Positions 41,301 through 54,200 of a stretch of DNA of 64,000 nt are shown here, piece by piece. Every line of letters begins with the position of its first letter. The first letter of the stretch is position 1. A program made the position numbers and the translations under genes. The notes under the pieces were generated by a model that was not told the DNA's origin, made no database searches, and was given only the letters and a program-made list of their open reading frames with translations. Source of the DNA: Syngnathus acus (taxonomy: Eukaryota > Chordata > Actinopteri > Syngnathiformes > Syngnathidae); contig NC_051099.1 in the NCBI RefSeq assembly GCF_901709675.1, positions 4,278,001-4,342,000 on the forward strand, written 5' to 3'.

Positions 41301-43128
41301 CAAGGTTAAACGCTTCAGGAAGCTGCGAGAAACCTTAACAGACTAGATCATGGAAAGGAGATGAATACTAACCATCATGTGACGTAGATTATTCTGGACA
41401 GGCACATACCATTTAGGCTAAATTATGGATGCTTAACAATAATAATCATCTCAGGATTGTCGTTGCCATCATTAAAACATTTTTTTTTAAATCTCGTTGC
41501 TCCACACTTTTGGACTCCATCTCGCGAGATCAAAATCTTGGATCTATCACTTCCACTCCACATGATTCATGTGTCCTTCACATGACACCACTCAGGATGA
41601 CTTTAGGCCCATTAGCTTGGAATAACTCCGAGCAGTGGAATTTGTGGATACAGGGTGCCGTGTCACAACATGACACACCGTAAATAAAACATGATCTTTG
41701 TTTGCCGAAGAGTGCCGCTAAAGTCTTTGGGATTAGCTGCTCGGATGCATCTTTAATGATGTGCAGACACGTTGCTATGTATAATGGATACATATGATTT
41801 AAGAAGGCTTGCACATGCTTAAAAAAACTGTATTTAATTTGAGATATATTTAGACTGAGATCTTTTTTTTTTTTTTGAAGTGCATGAGCGTTACATTTTC
41901 TGGTAAGTCTTCCAAAAACTGAGAGGCTAAAGTTTTCAAACACAAAAAAAAAGGTGTAACAAAATGAAGCGTGACACATTTCGATTGTTGCTTTTAATGG
42001 AGTTGAGCAGCCGTAAAAAGCCTCTCTTTTGAGGTTTAAATATCTCCCAGCTTTAATGAATATCAAGATGAGCAGTTAGTGAGTGGATTTCTTTTTAACA
42101 GGCACAAGATGGACTTTCAAGTCGCTATACTGGACTCGCTCTTTTCCGCATGGGTATCGGAGATGGAATGGCAGGCAGGGAATGGCCATTGTGCCTTTTA
42201 GGGACATGGGGCTTTCAAAAGGACAACCTGTCATTGGTTATTATGTCTCTCTGTGATCTGGGTCAAGCCCTTGAAATGCATGAGTGCATTTACAGGCGCA
42301 TGCAAGACTGACGCTGGGCACCACACAAACGACGTTTCAAGGCAAAACACAATAAGTGTATTGTGTGGAGTCGTGCGCTGCTCTTATTAAGAGTCTCTAA
42401 ACTGCTCTTTAGCTGACGCTAATGTATACGGCGGCTAAAGGAACGCCTGCAGCCAGCGCTTGGGCCTCGGCGAAGATGGCTGAAGGAGACCCGGAGTGCA
42501 TTCTTGCCCTTGTGCAAAATAGTGAGGCATTTTAATGAGATGCTTTACATACTGCAGGAGAATTGAGTCGAAGATTGTGTGAATATGGAAATATGTGTGT
42601 ATATGGTCAGAAAGGAGGTGAATAGTTTACGCTGAGCGAAGAATTGTGTGCTGTAGTGGCTTTATTATTAATTTAGTTACTCTGCAATGCTCATCTCCAG
42701 TTTTTGCACATGAATAGTTTCTTGTGTAACTGTTACTGAAATGTGCTGGATGATACCAGCATGTATATAAAAATAAAAATACGTGATCAGTGTTGCGAAG
42801 ATATTGTTGCTTAATTGAGTCTCGTTAAACCAATCAATGGCATTAAAATAAACTAAACAAACAAGCTTTTGAAAAGCCCACGAATCATTTTCCCTGTCTA
42901 TTTCTCTAAAAGCTTTCACCATTGAGGAAGAGAAATGTGAATTTGATGGTGCCAGTGCACTCGCTTCTTTGTTTTGGCTGGCCGTGATGCAACCCCTTGT
43001 CTGTGACGACGCTACGGATGATCTATGAGGAGCGAAAGAAACTCTCCACTTCTGCACAAGCAATATGTGCAGATTTTATCTCTCTACACTGCCTCTATAA
43101 TATTACCCAGCCGTATGTCGTGAGACCG
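38359..43128. other. Non-coding stretch, no gene recognised
   Basis: AT-rich DNA with homopolymer runs (for example 39238-39251, 40636-40647, 41865-41876). The 162-codon minus-strand frame at 41578-42066 has biased low-complexity content and no family resemblance. A GCAGTTCAAATCCCC word near 40089 could be a stray SINE B-box. Confidence 0.6.
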
Positions 43129-43336
43129 AGTACGTCAGTTCAGCGATGTGGAAAATCACACCCTTAATTGGAATCACCGAAAAGGACTCTTTGATTAATA
43201 TGTCTTCAATGGTGGAAAACGAAGCTTGATAATACTTTGAAGAACTCAAACTCTCAAACTCTATATATATATATATATATATATATAAATTTTTTTGATA
43301 TATGTATATATAATAAAAAAAGGCAGGGTGCTGTCT

Positions 43337-43394
<58 letters not shown>

Positions 43395-43663
43395 TTTTTT
43401 GATGTGCGTATCTATAAAAAATATATAATAATAAAAAATATATATATATACATATGTGCGTGTATATAAAAAAGTACGTCAGTTCAGCGATGTGGAAAAT
43501 CACACCCTTAATTGGAATCACCGAAAAGGACTCTTTGATTAATATGTCTTCAATGGTGGAAAATGAAGCTTGATAATACTTTGAATAAGTCAAACTCTCA
43601 AACTCTTATATGTATATATAATAAAAAAAGGCAGGGTGCTGTCTGTTTATATATATATAAAAA

Positions 43664-43703
<40 letters not shown>

Positions 43704-43788
43704 TTTTGATGTACGTATCTATAAAAAATATATAATAATAAAAAATATATATATACACATATACATATGTGCGTGTATATAATAAATA

Positions 43789-43790
<2 letters not shown>
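43129..43790. repeat. Tandem duplication of a 344-base unit rich in (TA)n microsatellites
   Basis: The unit starting AGTACGTCAGTTCAGCGATG at 43129 recurs at 43473 with very few differences in its unique part; each copy then carries (TA)n, GGCAGGGTGCTGTCTGTTTA (43322 and 43630), more (TA)n and GTATCTATAAAAAATATATA. The (TA)n tracts differ in length between copies, as expected from slippage after a recent duplication. Confidence 0.92.

Positions 43791-43826
<36 letters not shown>
43791..43826. repeat. (TA)n microsatellite
   Basis: Terminal AT tract following the duplicated block. Other uninterrupted AT tracts lie at about 43262-43286, 43341-43391 and 43666-43698. The frames that read as long Tyr-Ile runs here are artefacts. 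Confidence 0.9.
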
Positions 43827-43829
<3 letters not shown>

Positions 43830-45751
43830 AAATTAATTAGATGAGATAACACAACGCAGTGCGGTAGGATTGCAATTCAAGGGCCTGTTACTGCATCCTG
43901 TGTGTGTGACACTTCCATTCCTCTTTTTTTTTTTTCCCCTCGTAGCACCATTCAAAGACATCACATTAACAAATAGAATGAAACGACCCACAAGGACAAA
44001 CAAAATGTGCTGAGCATAACTTATTGGCAATAGCGGGCCATTCCGGTTGAATTTGACAGCTGCTGTGGCTGTAGTTGAGTGATCCCACTCTGCTCAATGT
44101 AGTGTGAATGAATCAGATGAATGTTATCACGCTGTAATGGACCACTACCCATTGTGGTTGGGTTAAACGCTTTGTTGATTCCATGAATAGGCAACGGGGA
44201 TAGAAGTTGAAAATGACAATTGGAACTCCTCACTCAACAGTCACCGCCATGATGCTTTGACAACTTTTTATTATCCTGCACAAATTAAACCAATGTGTGT
44301 CTTCATATGTGATGAATGTCTTTGTACATTGTTGGTAAATTAAAGTAATCTCTACTATAACTAATTAGTACTATTTGGTTATATGCAATGATGCTTATAT
44401 TGAGGACAGGCTGGAAAGGAATGACTGAAATGTACTTCAAAATATTTCAAATAAATGAGGTCATACACAAGTTAAATTATTTCATACACAAGTTGGTGAG
44501 AAATTTCTCCGAATTCATCCAAACAGTTTTTCACTCAATATAACCAAAAAAAAAAGTAAAGCCTATTGTACAATAATTATGCTCCAATTGTTTTTGGGAA
44601 ATCATACTGGAATTAATTATTAATATTTTTCCTGGATTTCAAGACTAATAATTGCATCTAAAATACGCTCGGCTTCTTAATTATTCATGCTCAATTCAAC
44701 TTTCGACCTCTCTGCCCAGCGGCGACTCAGCATAACATTTAATATTGTTATTTGATACCGTCTTATAAGTGACCCGGATGGGCAAAGCATTTGAGTTCAA
44801 AAAGGCAATGACGCCGCGCTGGGGTGAATAAAAATCAGCTGCAGTTTGTCTTGTTCGATTTTTTTTTTATTTTTTATTTTTATTTTTTTTCCCCAACCGC
44901 GTGAAGGTTATTTTATGCCATCTCGTTCAAGCAGCAAGAATCATTTTGTCTAGATAAAAAAAATATGCTCATCCAAAAAGTATTTTGTATATTTATTGCA
45001 TTTTAACACCAGGTAAGATTTTTTATCTTCCTGATGCATTTTAGATGTACTGATTGTGTTGTCGATCGCAAATGAATCACAACATTCCCACAAACTACAC
45101 ACAATAATTGGCCCCAGCAACCGGGATGATGCAATAGCTGGATTTTGTTACCATGACAACAGGGGTAGAACTACTCCTTCTCAACCAGCTCGGATTCTGA
45201 AGAGAAAAGTGAGCCCACTTAGATATGTGAATGTATTTTCACTTATAGAAGCAGCACTTCATGACCAGCTGCTGAATTGCACGTGCCGATCCGTCAATGT
45301 GTTGCATTTTATTTAATCCAACAAACTATAAGATGAATCCTCACTAGATGATATCAGCCTCAACAAATGCAACTAATTATTTGTGATGCGCAGTGTCCTT
45401 GTATTGCGACTGCTCGACATGATGTCATCTCAACAAATCCTGTTGACCTAGAGCCTTAATGAACAATTAACGTCAACGCAGCTATCTGTGCCACGGTCTC
45501 CGTCACAAAGCTAATTGTGGCAATGTTATTAGCAGTGAATGGCCTTTTGCAGTAATGCAAATTGCTAATATATATATAATAATTTATAATTTATTCGTAA
45601 TTTATATCATATTTCTTTCTCAGATAGATTTAAATGAATGAATGAATGAATAATAAATCGTAAATAAATAAATAAATAAATTCTACACTTACAAATAACC
45701 TTTACATTCTTTCAATAATGCCGCTCAAACACTCTTTTTTTTTTTTTTAAG
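43827..45751. other. Non-coding stretch, no gene recognised
   Basis: AT-rich DNA. It ends with short (AATG)n and (AAAT)n tracts at about 45633-45680 and a poly-T run just before the Tigger-like fossil. Confidence 0.6.
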
Positions 45752-46035
45752 GCTTCTAGCAAACAGCCTAAGCACCTGAAGGTTATGACGTTCCAGGAGA
45801 AGTTAAACCTCATGGTCATGAACAAAGTAGAAACATTTATGTTGCTGTATCCCGCCATTATGGCATGAACGAGGATACCTTATGGTACATAAAGAAGAAT
45901 GAGGAAGATCGTAGAAGCTCTCTTTTATGACAGTGCTAAGATGGTTACGATTGTGCAAAATCAGCACGTTGCAAGAATGGAGTCTAAGGGGAAGGCGAAT
46001 AAACTGTGTACTGTATTGTGGTTCATTAATTGCTT
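45752..46035 (+). pseudogene. Tigger/pogo (Jerky-type) transposase fragment, frameshifted
   Basis: Three successive reading frames together resemble the N-terminal DNA-binding region of Tigger/Jerky/CENP-B-like transposases. Frame one (45752 on) gives KHLKVMTFQEKLNLM, like the KVLTLEEKL start of the helix-turn-helix. After a frame change, near 45848-45920, VSRHYGMNEDTLWYIKKNEE matches the usual RHYGVNESTIRTIKKNE region. After another, SAKMVTIVQNQHVARME follows. In-frame stops and the two shifts show that it is dead. Only the N-terminal part survives; no catalytic DDE region was recognised. Confidence 0.75.
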
Positions 46036-48899
46036 TGAAAATTGCCAAACAAAACCGGCTACAACAAACTCCAAATAATTAATACTATTATTATTTTAAA
46101 AATGTATATTGTGATATGCTCGCTGACAGAATAGCAATGATGTAATGACATGACTGGAAAATTATGGGTTACCTCTTTCGAAATGGTCGATTAGATCTGG
46201 TGAGATTCTAATTCCGCTCAGTCGCGTCGTCTGGGGAATGCACTGATATGATGTGATTTATTAACCTGGGAAACCATCTTCAATCATTTCCTTTGACGTG
46301 CATTTTGACAAGTCGAATCTCTCTCTGATGCTAATGAGCAATATCTAATTTCTTATTCTTCACCATTATTTCATTTATTTTCATCTTTTGATGAATTTAT
46401 TGTGAGGTTTGTGGCTTTGACTCTTGGATATCCTTGTATTCATTTTTTCTTTTTAGTTTTATCCTTGATGATAAGAAATAAGAATTGATATTTGGGTTAC
46501 AACCAGCCAACATTTACTGGTTGGAAATCATTTCATAAGCTCAAGCTGACTTTTTTTTTTTTTTTATTGTTGTTTTGAATTGGATGGGAACTTGTCTTTT
46601 TCAAGTATCAATAGTGTACTCTCATGCTGTTTCCGAGCAGGAAGCTCAGCGGGTTATTTTTCTTGGCTATCTTGACATAAGAATTTTAACCGGCTCATTA
46701 AGGTATTGTGACAAACCTTGTGGTTTCTAAAATGTCAATAAGGATTGTAGTGGTTGTGAATTGGCTCGATGGAGGTTATTGATGCCAGGTTTTCTCCCAA
46801 TGCGCATGGGTTTTAGAGGGCTTTAAAGTTTGGGTTTGAGCTAAAACATTCTTCAAGCGATGAATGAAAGTGTAAATTAGCTGACAGTAATGACAAATTG
46901 TCTTTTCTTGGCTTGATTCCGCAGGCATGGTTGAACGTCTTTGTTATAAATGTCATTGTAAGACATCAGCTTTGGCAAAGACCTTGAGTAGGAGCAACAA
47001 AGCTATTGTGTGAAGCTTGAATGTGCTGCCATTTCATTTTTTGTTTTTTTTAGCATACGTTTGAAAACGGATGTTTGATACCATTTTTTTCAGCCTGATA
47101 CCAATATAAAAGTATTAAAATCTTGAGTTATCGCTGATACCGATACCAAGCACCGATACCACGAGTACATTAGATACATAAAATTTGGTGTCACCGCTTA
47201 TATTTTATTTTTGGTTAATTATTACATTCATTCCACGTATACATGTGAGGGGAAAACCGTAATGAAATAATAAGTGATACCTATTTATTTTCACTTATTT
47301 TCATTTATTTATTTTCCAAGATGCCTGTCATTGTTGTTAATTGCCATATAGTAACAAATTGTCATTTTGCCAATTAAGTATCTGTCATCAGATATACTCA
47401 ACTGGAAAAAAAATTGTTTGATTAATCGTCGCTGTGAAAATTGCACATATCAGCGAGACAGACGACCAACTCACATTGACATTGCCACAAACGTTCGAAA
47501 GTCAGACCAATGAACCACTCCACCATCAGTTTGAACTCTCCTCTGTAAATAACATCCATACGCTCCACCTCTCGCTCTCACTATCTACTTCTCCCATTTT
47601 CCCAACAGGGGCACGAGCTATAAATTAAAACGGGGAATTACTGCTAACAGTTGGAATAAATTAAGGCACTTTTGCGTCTGTAAACACTGTAACACTGTCT
47701 GACTGCATAATTATACTCTTACTCCCACTGAGACTGCATGGAGGGATGGGAGATAAGGAGGCAAAAGTGGCAAAGACGGAAAATGGTGACAGTGGGGGAG
47801 AGAATAATAAACGAAATGTCACATGGGCGGTCAGATATTACACTAGCTTCTTTTCCGGGTCCGGCATGCTGAGCTCTCCTCCAGATTAGTGGGAGGGGGG
47901 GGGGAAAGGTGACTTTGAAAATCATCCCCCTTTTGTTCCTACCATACCGCAAATGACATGCTCTCATTGTCAGACACAGGCTTCAAAGTAGACCCCCAAA
48001 AATGTATATCAAATAACACTCAGGTGGCCACTTAGAGGTCTAACTACACTTTGCTGATGATAAATTATATTTATCACCACAATGGCTCATGGACTGACAT
48101 CCGATCGATTTGCAAACGGATCAAGGAAAGGAGTTTAGGACATCTGCCAACACAACAAAAACAAAGCATTAGTGTTCTTTATAAGGCAAAAACGATAAAA
48201 CCATCTGGCGCTAAGCAATTGCTGTTTGGTATGCTAGTTTTTTTGAAATTGCTCTTTCAGTCTACCAGTAGTGACGATTGTGCAGCATCCAACTTTATTT
48301 TTGTGTCAAGCTCCATCTCCCAGCGACTCACTTCGACGTGGCTAATGTTATCGTCGACGTTACGCTGTCACACTTTAACATCCCGTTGCGATGCTCTCTC
48401 TCATACACAGAGGTATAAACTTGACAGATGCACCACAAGCACAAGAGTAGCTCCATTTTCATTTTTCAGACTTGCTGAATCATTGATAGCATCTGCTGAT
48501 GTTCTGCATTGTGCTTTGAGGAGCATTCTGATCATGGCTAATAATTGTAGATGAGATTTTTGCACAATAGAGCAAAACGAGATCACATGAGTTTAAAAAA
48601 AAAAAAGAAGGGGTGCCAACATATACAAGGCGATTCCGAACACGCTTTCAAGATGACAGGTCTTGCTTTTATCATGCCAGGCGTCAAATCGAAGCATCCA
48701 GTGGGGATGGTACTGCACACCCTGCCTGATTCCTCCTTCAGTGGTCCACATCACTCTTGAGACCGAATCAGATGTGCAGCCAATTTAGGAAAATGTGCAA
48801 TGATAAAACAAAAGTTCAACTGCTAAACATAATGCAGCTTTTTTTTTTTTGCAGTCAATGCAAATCCCGTAGAGGGATTCTGCTTCATTCACAAAATAG
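46036..48899. other. Non-coding stretch, no gene recognised
   Basis: AT-rich DNA. A patch at 47078-47170 with repeated GATACCGATACC-like words is a decayed copy of an unnamed repeat also seen at 56083-56210. The 167-codon frame at 48051-48554 has no family resemblance. Confidence 0.6.
47078..47170. repeat. Decayed repeat with GATACC words, copy 1
   Basis: Contains TGATACCAATATAAAAGTA, TGATACCGATACCAAGCACC and GATACCACGAGTAC. The same words occur at 56083-56210. This is a dispersed repeat too decayed to classify. Confidence 0.5.
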
Positions 48900-49450
48900 C
48901 ATAGAAAAGAGAGAAAAAGGAAGAGAGAGAGAGAGGAGAGAGAGAGAGAGCTGTGCTTCTTTCACCGTTAATCCTCTCCATCCTTTACGCTTCAGTCCGC
49001 CTCTTCCTCAGAGGGAAATAAAGCACGTTTCTGCGTCTCTTGGGTTTTATCCCCACCTCGCCGCTGTGACAATAGATCTTTTTTTGCAATCCTTCCGAAG
49101 GGCGCGCATGAGCGAGCGCGGTTGGCTCCGGCGACTAATTGCCATAATAAGTTGGACGGCGCACGTTTTTACGAGTATGTAGGCAGTCCAGTGCCGCATC
49201 GAGAAGATACAGGGGCGGAGGGGGAGCATCGCTGCCACACATGAGAAGCTGGCAGCTCACGCGGACCAGCCAGTCACCGATTCACCGGAGAATTTTTAAT
49301 CGAGCCGGCGATAACATATGGGAATATAGCGAGCTGAGCTTGCGGTCACACCTGGCTCGGGAGCACCGCGAGGGACCCGTGCAGCGAGCGTCTTTGCAGA
49401 AAGGCAGAAAGAGAGCGACAGCATCCTCGCCTCCATTCCTCCGGTAGGCG
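48900..49450. promoter_or_regulatory. GC-rich island: candidate promoter and 5' exon of an unidentified gene
   Basis: The region opens with a (GA)n tract (about 48913-48952) and from about 49060 to 49440 is far richer in CpG than the rest of the right flank, with GGGCGCGCATGAGCGAGCGC and GAGCCGGCGATAAC words. On the + strand it could end at a donor-like CCTCCG/GTAGGC at 49440-49441. No convincing coding frame is seen, so a non-coding 5' exon is possible. In human the RPS6KA4 neighbourhood includes NRXN2; that identity here is a guess from synteny only. Confidence 0.45.
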
Positions 49451-49598
49451 ATAGTTGATTGACGTGTGTTCACTGCCAATATTGTGTTCGTCACCCAAAT
49501 CGGTCTAATTTACACCTCCTTTTGTGCATTACGAGAAGACAGCAATGCACTATTTGGAATCTTTTGTGTTCTCGGTAGCGCTCTCGTGAAACAATCGA

Positions 49599-49633
<35 letters not shown>

Positions 49634-50955
49634 CTTTCTTGCTAGTGCCAGGCCACTTGATTGAAAATGCAGGTTTAGCTGGCGGGTGATCCAAATAGGC
49701 CTATTCTTATTTATAATCAAGATGCAATGCAGTGATTAATGAAAATATAAGTCAAATGTGACGGGTAATGGAAAGTTAGATGCAAAAAAAATAATAATTG
49801 CTAACCTGTCATTGGTATATAAATTCTAGTACAGTTAGTCACATGAGTTCTGGTTCACGCATCTCCTTTGAAGCCACGCCCCCAACACCAGGTACCCATT
49901 TGATTACTGTGATAGACGTGAGCAGAAATACTGCATAAATCAGCCCTGCAGCAGCGCCCCTGCTCACTCTCACCATTAACTTGTCATTAAGATGGTAAAA
50001 CTGTCCGGTTTTATGACACTGACAGATGAAATCAACAAAGATTGTCAATCAGAGCAACAGGGAGGGGCTTTGTGCTTGCTGAAGCTGCAAAAAAATGCAA
50101 CCAATAGGAAAAGTCAGCATCTGAATTCATCTTTGTTTCAAGCGATGCATAAGATGGTAGATGGAATGATTTTCGGCACAAATATGCAATGATTCATTCA
50201 GATTAAACCAACAAATTATGACTCGCATCAAAAACGAAAAGGCCTATATCGTGATTGACTTGTTAAATGAGCACTTCTGATTCAAAGAAGGAAAAAAGAC
50301 AGGAATAAAGATTAGCGTGTGACTAAACGACCAGTAGATTGAAGCAAGCTTGCTGCAATAACTTGACTTGGCGAACGTGTGTTTGACAAACAGATGGCGT
50401 CTCCAAAGGCGACCATCTTGTGAAAGTTGGATAAGATTTTCCCGGATGGCCAACCCTTGGACGTTGTGGCAGTCACGGAGAGCAGCCTTGAATCTTAAAA
50501 AAAAAATTCAAATCCTCAATTGCACCTCGGCTGCCATACTGCAGAGTGCTGCTGAATTGATTTGCATGCCTTATTCATACATCAATAGATATGCAAGCAA
50601 TTGAAATTTGCAATTGTATGAGGAGCTCAAGACACAAAGCTTGCCTGGTCATTAGTCAGTCTCGTCTTTCCATCTCATTACTAAAACAACTCTCAGTAGA
50701 GCGGAAAAAAAAAATCTCTGCTAAGGTTGAATTGTTAACATAATGGAAAAAAACAAAACATTGCTTTTGTGTTAGTCTGTATGCAGTGGCAGGCTTGCTT
50801 CCTAGTTTATGTGAATGATGAAAGACAATGGGTACAATATCGATTTCAATTCCATTGCGACTTTGAATTCTTTCACACCTTCCAGAGACACTCCATGGTT
50901 TTATAAACTTACCAAGCTTTTGTTTTAATCAAACTTTTGTTCATGAGGTTTTATA
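49451..50955. other. Non-coding stretch, possible first intron
   Basis: AT-rich, with a 32-base T run at 49602-49633. No coding exon recognised. Confidence 0.5.
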
Positions 50956-50963
50956 CTGTACAT

Positions 50964-51266
50964 CAGGGGTGACAAACTCATTTTTTTCACGGGCCGCGTT
51001 GTAGTCATAGCTTCTTTCGGAGGGCCATTATGACAAATAAATGTATGAGCACCTCATATTATATACAATAAAAGCTACAAAACAAACTGACAAATAACTC
51101 GTTTTCAAATCAGACGAGTAAAAACTGGTCAAATATTTAAAAAAAAATGAAGACAATTTGCAATTCTAGTAATGACACGAATTTGATGCACAATTTGTCT
51201 TCGCGGGCCACATAAAATGATGTGGCGGGCCGTATCTGGCCCCGGGCCTTGAGTTTGACACCTGTG
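50964..51266 (+). mobile_element. hAT-type MITE, copy C
   Basis: Length 303, start CAGGGGTGACAAACTCA and end TGAGTTTGACACCTGTG, with a perfect 8-base target duplication CTGTACAT (50956-50963 and 51267-51274). The perfect duplication suggests it is the youngest of the copies here. Confidence 0.95.
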
Positions 51267-51274
51267 CTGTACAT

Positions 51275-54200
51275 AGAAAACAATTAAGCCTTACGTTCAT
51301 GAATAACCTGCATGTTTACTTCCTGTTGGAGATTACAGACAAGAACTGAGTTTGAAATCATTCCTGCTCATTGTAAATGGGTATAAAAGTAACAGTCCAA
51401 GTGCAAAAACTCTCAAGTTATTGACACCTGACTGATGTCGAGATTGTTTTACCCGCGCTCTATTTCCGACAAGTTGTTTGACATAGTTGTACACAACAAA
51501 AAAGAAAATAGCGTGTTATAGGTTTCACAGGAACAAGATAGCACCGGCGTGTTTGATACATTCGACACATTTAGCAAGTGTCAGTCTTGCCTCAAAGCAA
51601 CCTTACGGTATCAGACAGAAGTGATGCAGTTTGAGTCTCTACCCAACTGCAAACTGTCTGCCCTCTGTCAGCGTTGCTTAATCTCACTGGGAATATTATT
51701 CAACTTCCTTCCTTTAAAGCTATAACAGCAGAGGCTTTTTTTTATTAGAACAACTTAACTGCGCTTTGTTGCCAGGGAAAATAAATAGGGATATGAAATC
51801 ATAACAATTCATAGATATCAATCTTTATTTTTGGATTTTAGAAAATTATGAATGGCATGTTTGGAATATTTGAATCTAAAATGGAGTTAATAAGAGATGG
51901 TAGGCTCACTGGCGGAGCGAGGATTGTTTTTTTGTTTCCTTGGGGGTCACGGAGAGGCTAAGCATATATTAGCTCAAAAATATGCTGTTTGTAATTTACG
52001 AATTACTATGTTTGTCCAGATAGTAGTAATAGTAATAATAATAATAATAGATCGGTTTTATATAGAGCATTTCGTGTGCTCAACAGTATGTAGACATTTG
52101 AACCAGTTAACTGCCATTCATGTCTCATTTTATCATCCACACATTTCCGGACCTTCCCAAAAAAGTATTCGCAATGTGTGGTTAAATGTTTCTCTCATTT
52201 TCAGTTGATATGCAAACCTCATACGCAGCACCTTAATAGCTGAGATCTGATTCCTGGAAAATATTTGTTGTCATGAGGCTTTTGCATGAGGACATTTTGC
52301 AGGCGCGGAAAGCTTTCTTCTTCTTTGCTTTAAAGTCGTAAGGGAGAGGAGGATGGGAAGAGAGAGGAAAAGAGGTTGATGTTGGTACCCTTGCTACAGG
52401 CGTCTGTGCTGAGCTTCCATACTAGTAGACCTTGGTGACAAATTCATCTTCTGCACATTTGCAGGCTAAACAGCTTATTGAACTACGGGTTCAGCGAGAC
52501 CTCCAGCCAAAAAAGCACCATTTCTTTTCCCAAAAAGCTCCATTCGTCCTTCCTGATGATAAATCCGCTATTGCTTGATTTCTATGGGAGCCAAGGCGTC
52601 ACATCCCATCCGCTTCCACATATGACGTTCCGTGGCGCTATTAGTATATTTCATCGCAGAAGACTTGGCAATCCTGCCTTTCATAGATTTATTCAGACAT
52701 ATATTGTAAACCTGCTGCCATCCTGTGCAGCAGACGTGAGTTTTATGACTGCTATTTATTTGGCAGATTGGGAGTGGCTCTATCAGCAAACCGAGATCCT
52801 TCCTGGGCAAATGAATAAAAAGGATGAAAACAGGCTTCTAATTGACATGTTTAGTTTGCTGATAATAAGTCAGCATCAACTATTCATGAAATGTTATGTA
52901 AATAAATATATTAAACTAGTGTCAGACCTGCACATAGCCCAATCACATTAAATAAAAAATATATGCATCCTCAACGTTGATTGACGCCGTCAGGGAGGTA
53001 TTCATTGTATAACAACAAAAAATAATAACCAAATAAAAAATAAAAACATGTCCTTTGACCTTCATTAAATACTATCTATCAAAAATGAATTATTTCGTGG
53101 GCTAAATTGCTTCCAAGGGAGTCAGGACGCTGGCTGTAATTTTTGTCCTAATAGGCAAGTTGATTCAAAAACAGACGTGATGGATATTCAGACACAGTTA
53201 ACATGATTATTGAAGGACAGCAAAATAATTAAATTTTCTAGTGCTTAATTAACAGCATAGGATTACTCTTTTGACTGCAAAGTTGATAACATGCTGCTAT
53301 TAGCTAGCAGGCTAGCTATTATGTTTTGCTAAATTTGCTAAACCTGAGAGAACTGAGTTCCCCACAAACCCAGTGGTTGAGGTTTTGGTTAGCCTACTGC
53401 TTAATTTCCAACTTTATATACAGTAAAAGCTACAAAACAAACTGACAAATAACTCGTTTTCAAATCAGACGAGTAAAAACTGGTCAAATATTTAAAAAAA
53501 AAAGATATTAAAAGTGAAGACAATTTGCAATTCTAGAAATGACACAAATTTGATGCACAATTTGTCTTCGCGGGCCACATAAAATGATGTGGCGGGCCGT
53601 ATCTGGCCCCCGGGCCTTGAGTTTGACACATGTGATGTACCCTAATAAAGTGGCTGTTGGCAAGTCCTTAGCATATAAATTCCTCGCTGAAGAACATGTG
53701 AAACGCTAAATTGTGACCTGGTTTGACAAATTCACTGCTCACGTAAGTGAAAGACAAGAGCTGCTCAGTCACTGAGGTTAATGTCGAACATGAACATCCG
53801 CACAAATTACCAGCAGCAGAATCTTTTTTTTTTTTTCTCTAAATTGCAACTACACAGTTCCCATCTGCAGACTAAAATTTCCACTGTGCCTCAGTGAACT
53901 CAGTGCAAAGCAGCACGCCTCATAACATTTTGTCCAACAGAAATGCAGACTCATCCATGCACACGTTTGACAAAAATGGTTAAGGATTACTGAGGTTGAT
54001 CATACCCACGGTTCTATGAGGTGTTATACATAAACCCTTTTGAGCATGTGATCGGATCGATTTCAATGTTGAACCTCACAAACAAAGATGAACAATTCAG
54101 GGGGGTGTTAAAAAAAAAAAAAAAAAAAAGCAAACATCAGCTACCTTCCCTCCCCTGGCCTGTTTCACTCTTGCAGTGTGTGCACGTTCTTCCCTGAGCA

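Noticed and set aside
41578-42066. 162-codon minus-strand frame
   Set aside because: Low-complexity content with Lys runs from poly-A/T tracts and no domain or gene context.
43339-43852. Two frames rich in Tyr-Ile repeats
   Set aside because: They translate (TA)n microsatellites and are artefacts.
48051-48554. 167-codon + strand frame
   Set aside because: No family resemblance and biased composition. No splice or promoter evidence connects it to the island at 48.9 kb.
49241-49447. 68-codon frame in the CpG island as a possible coding first exon
   Set aside because: Arg-rich content is what GC-rich leader DNA gives by chance. I could not tie it to a known protein, so only a candidate promoter/5' exon is reported.
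52478-52951. 157-codon + strand frame
   Set aside because: No recognised domain, no splice or promoter context.
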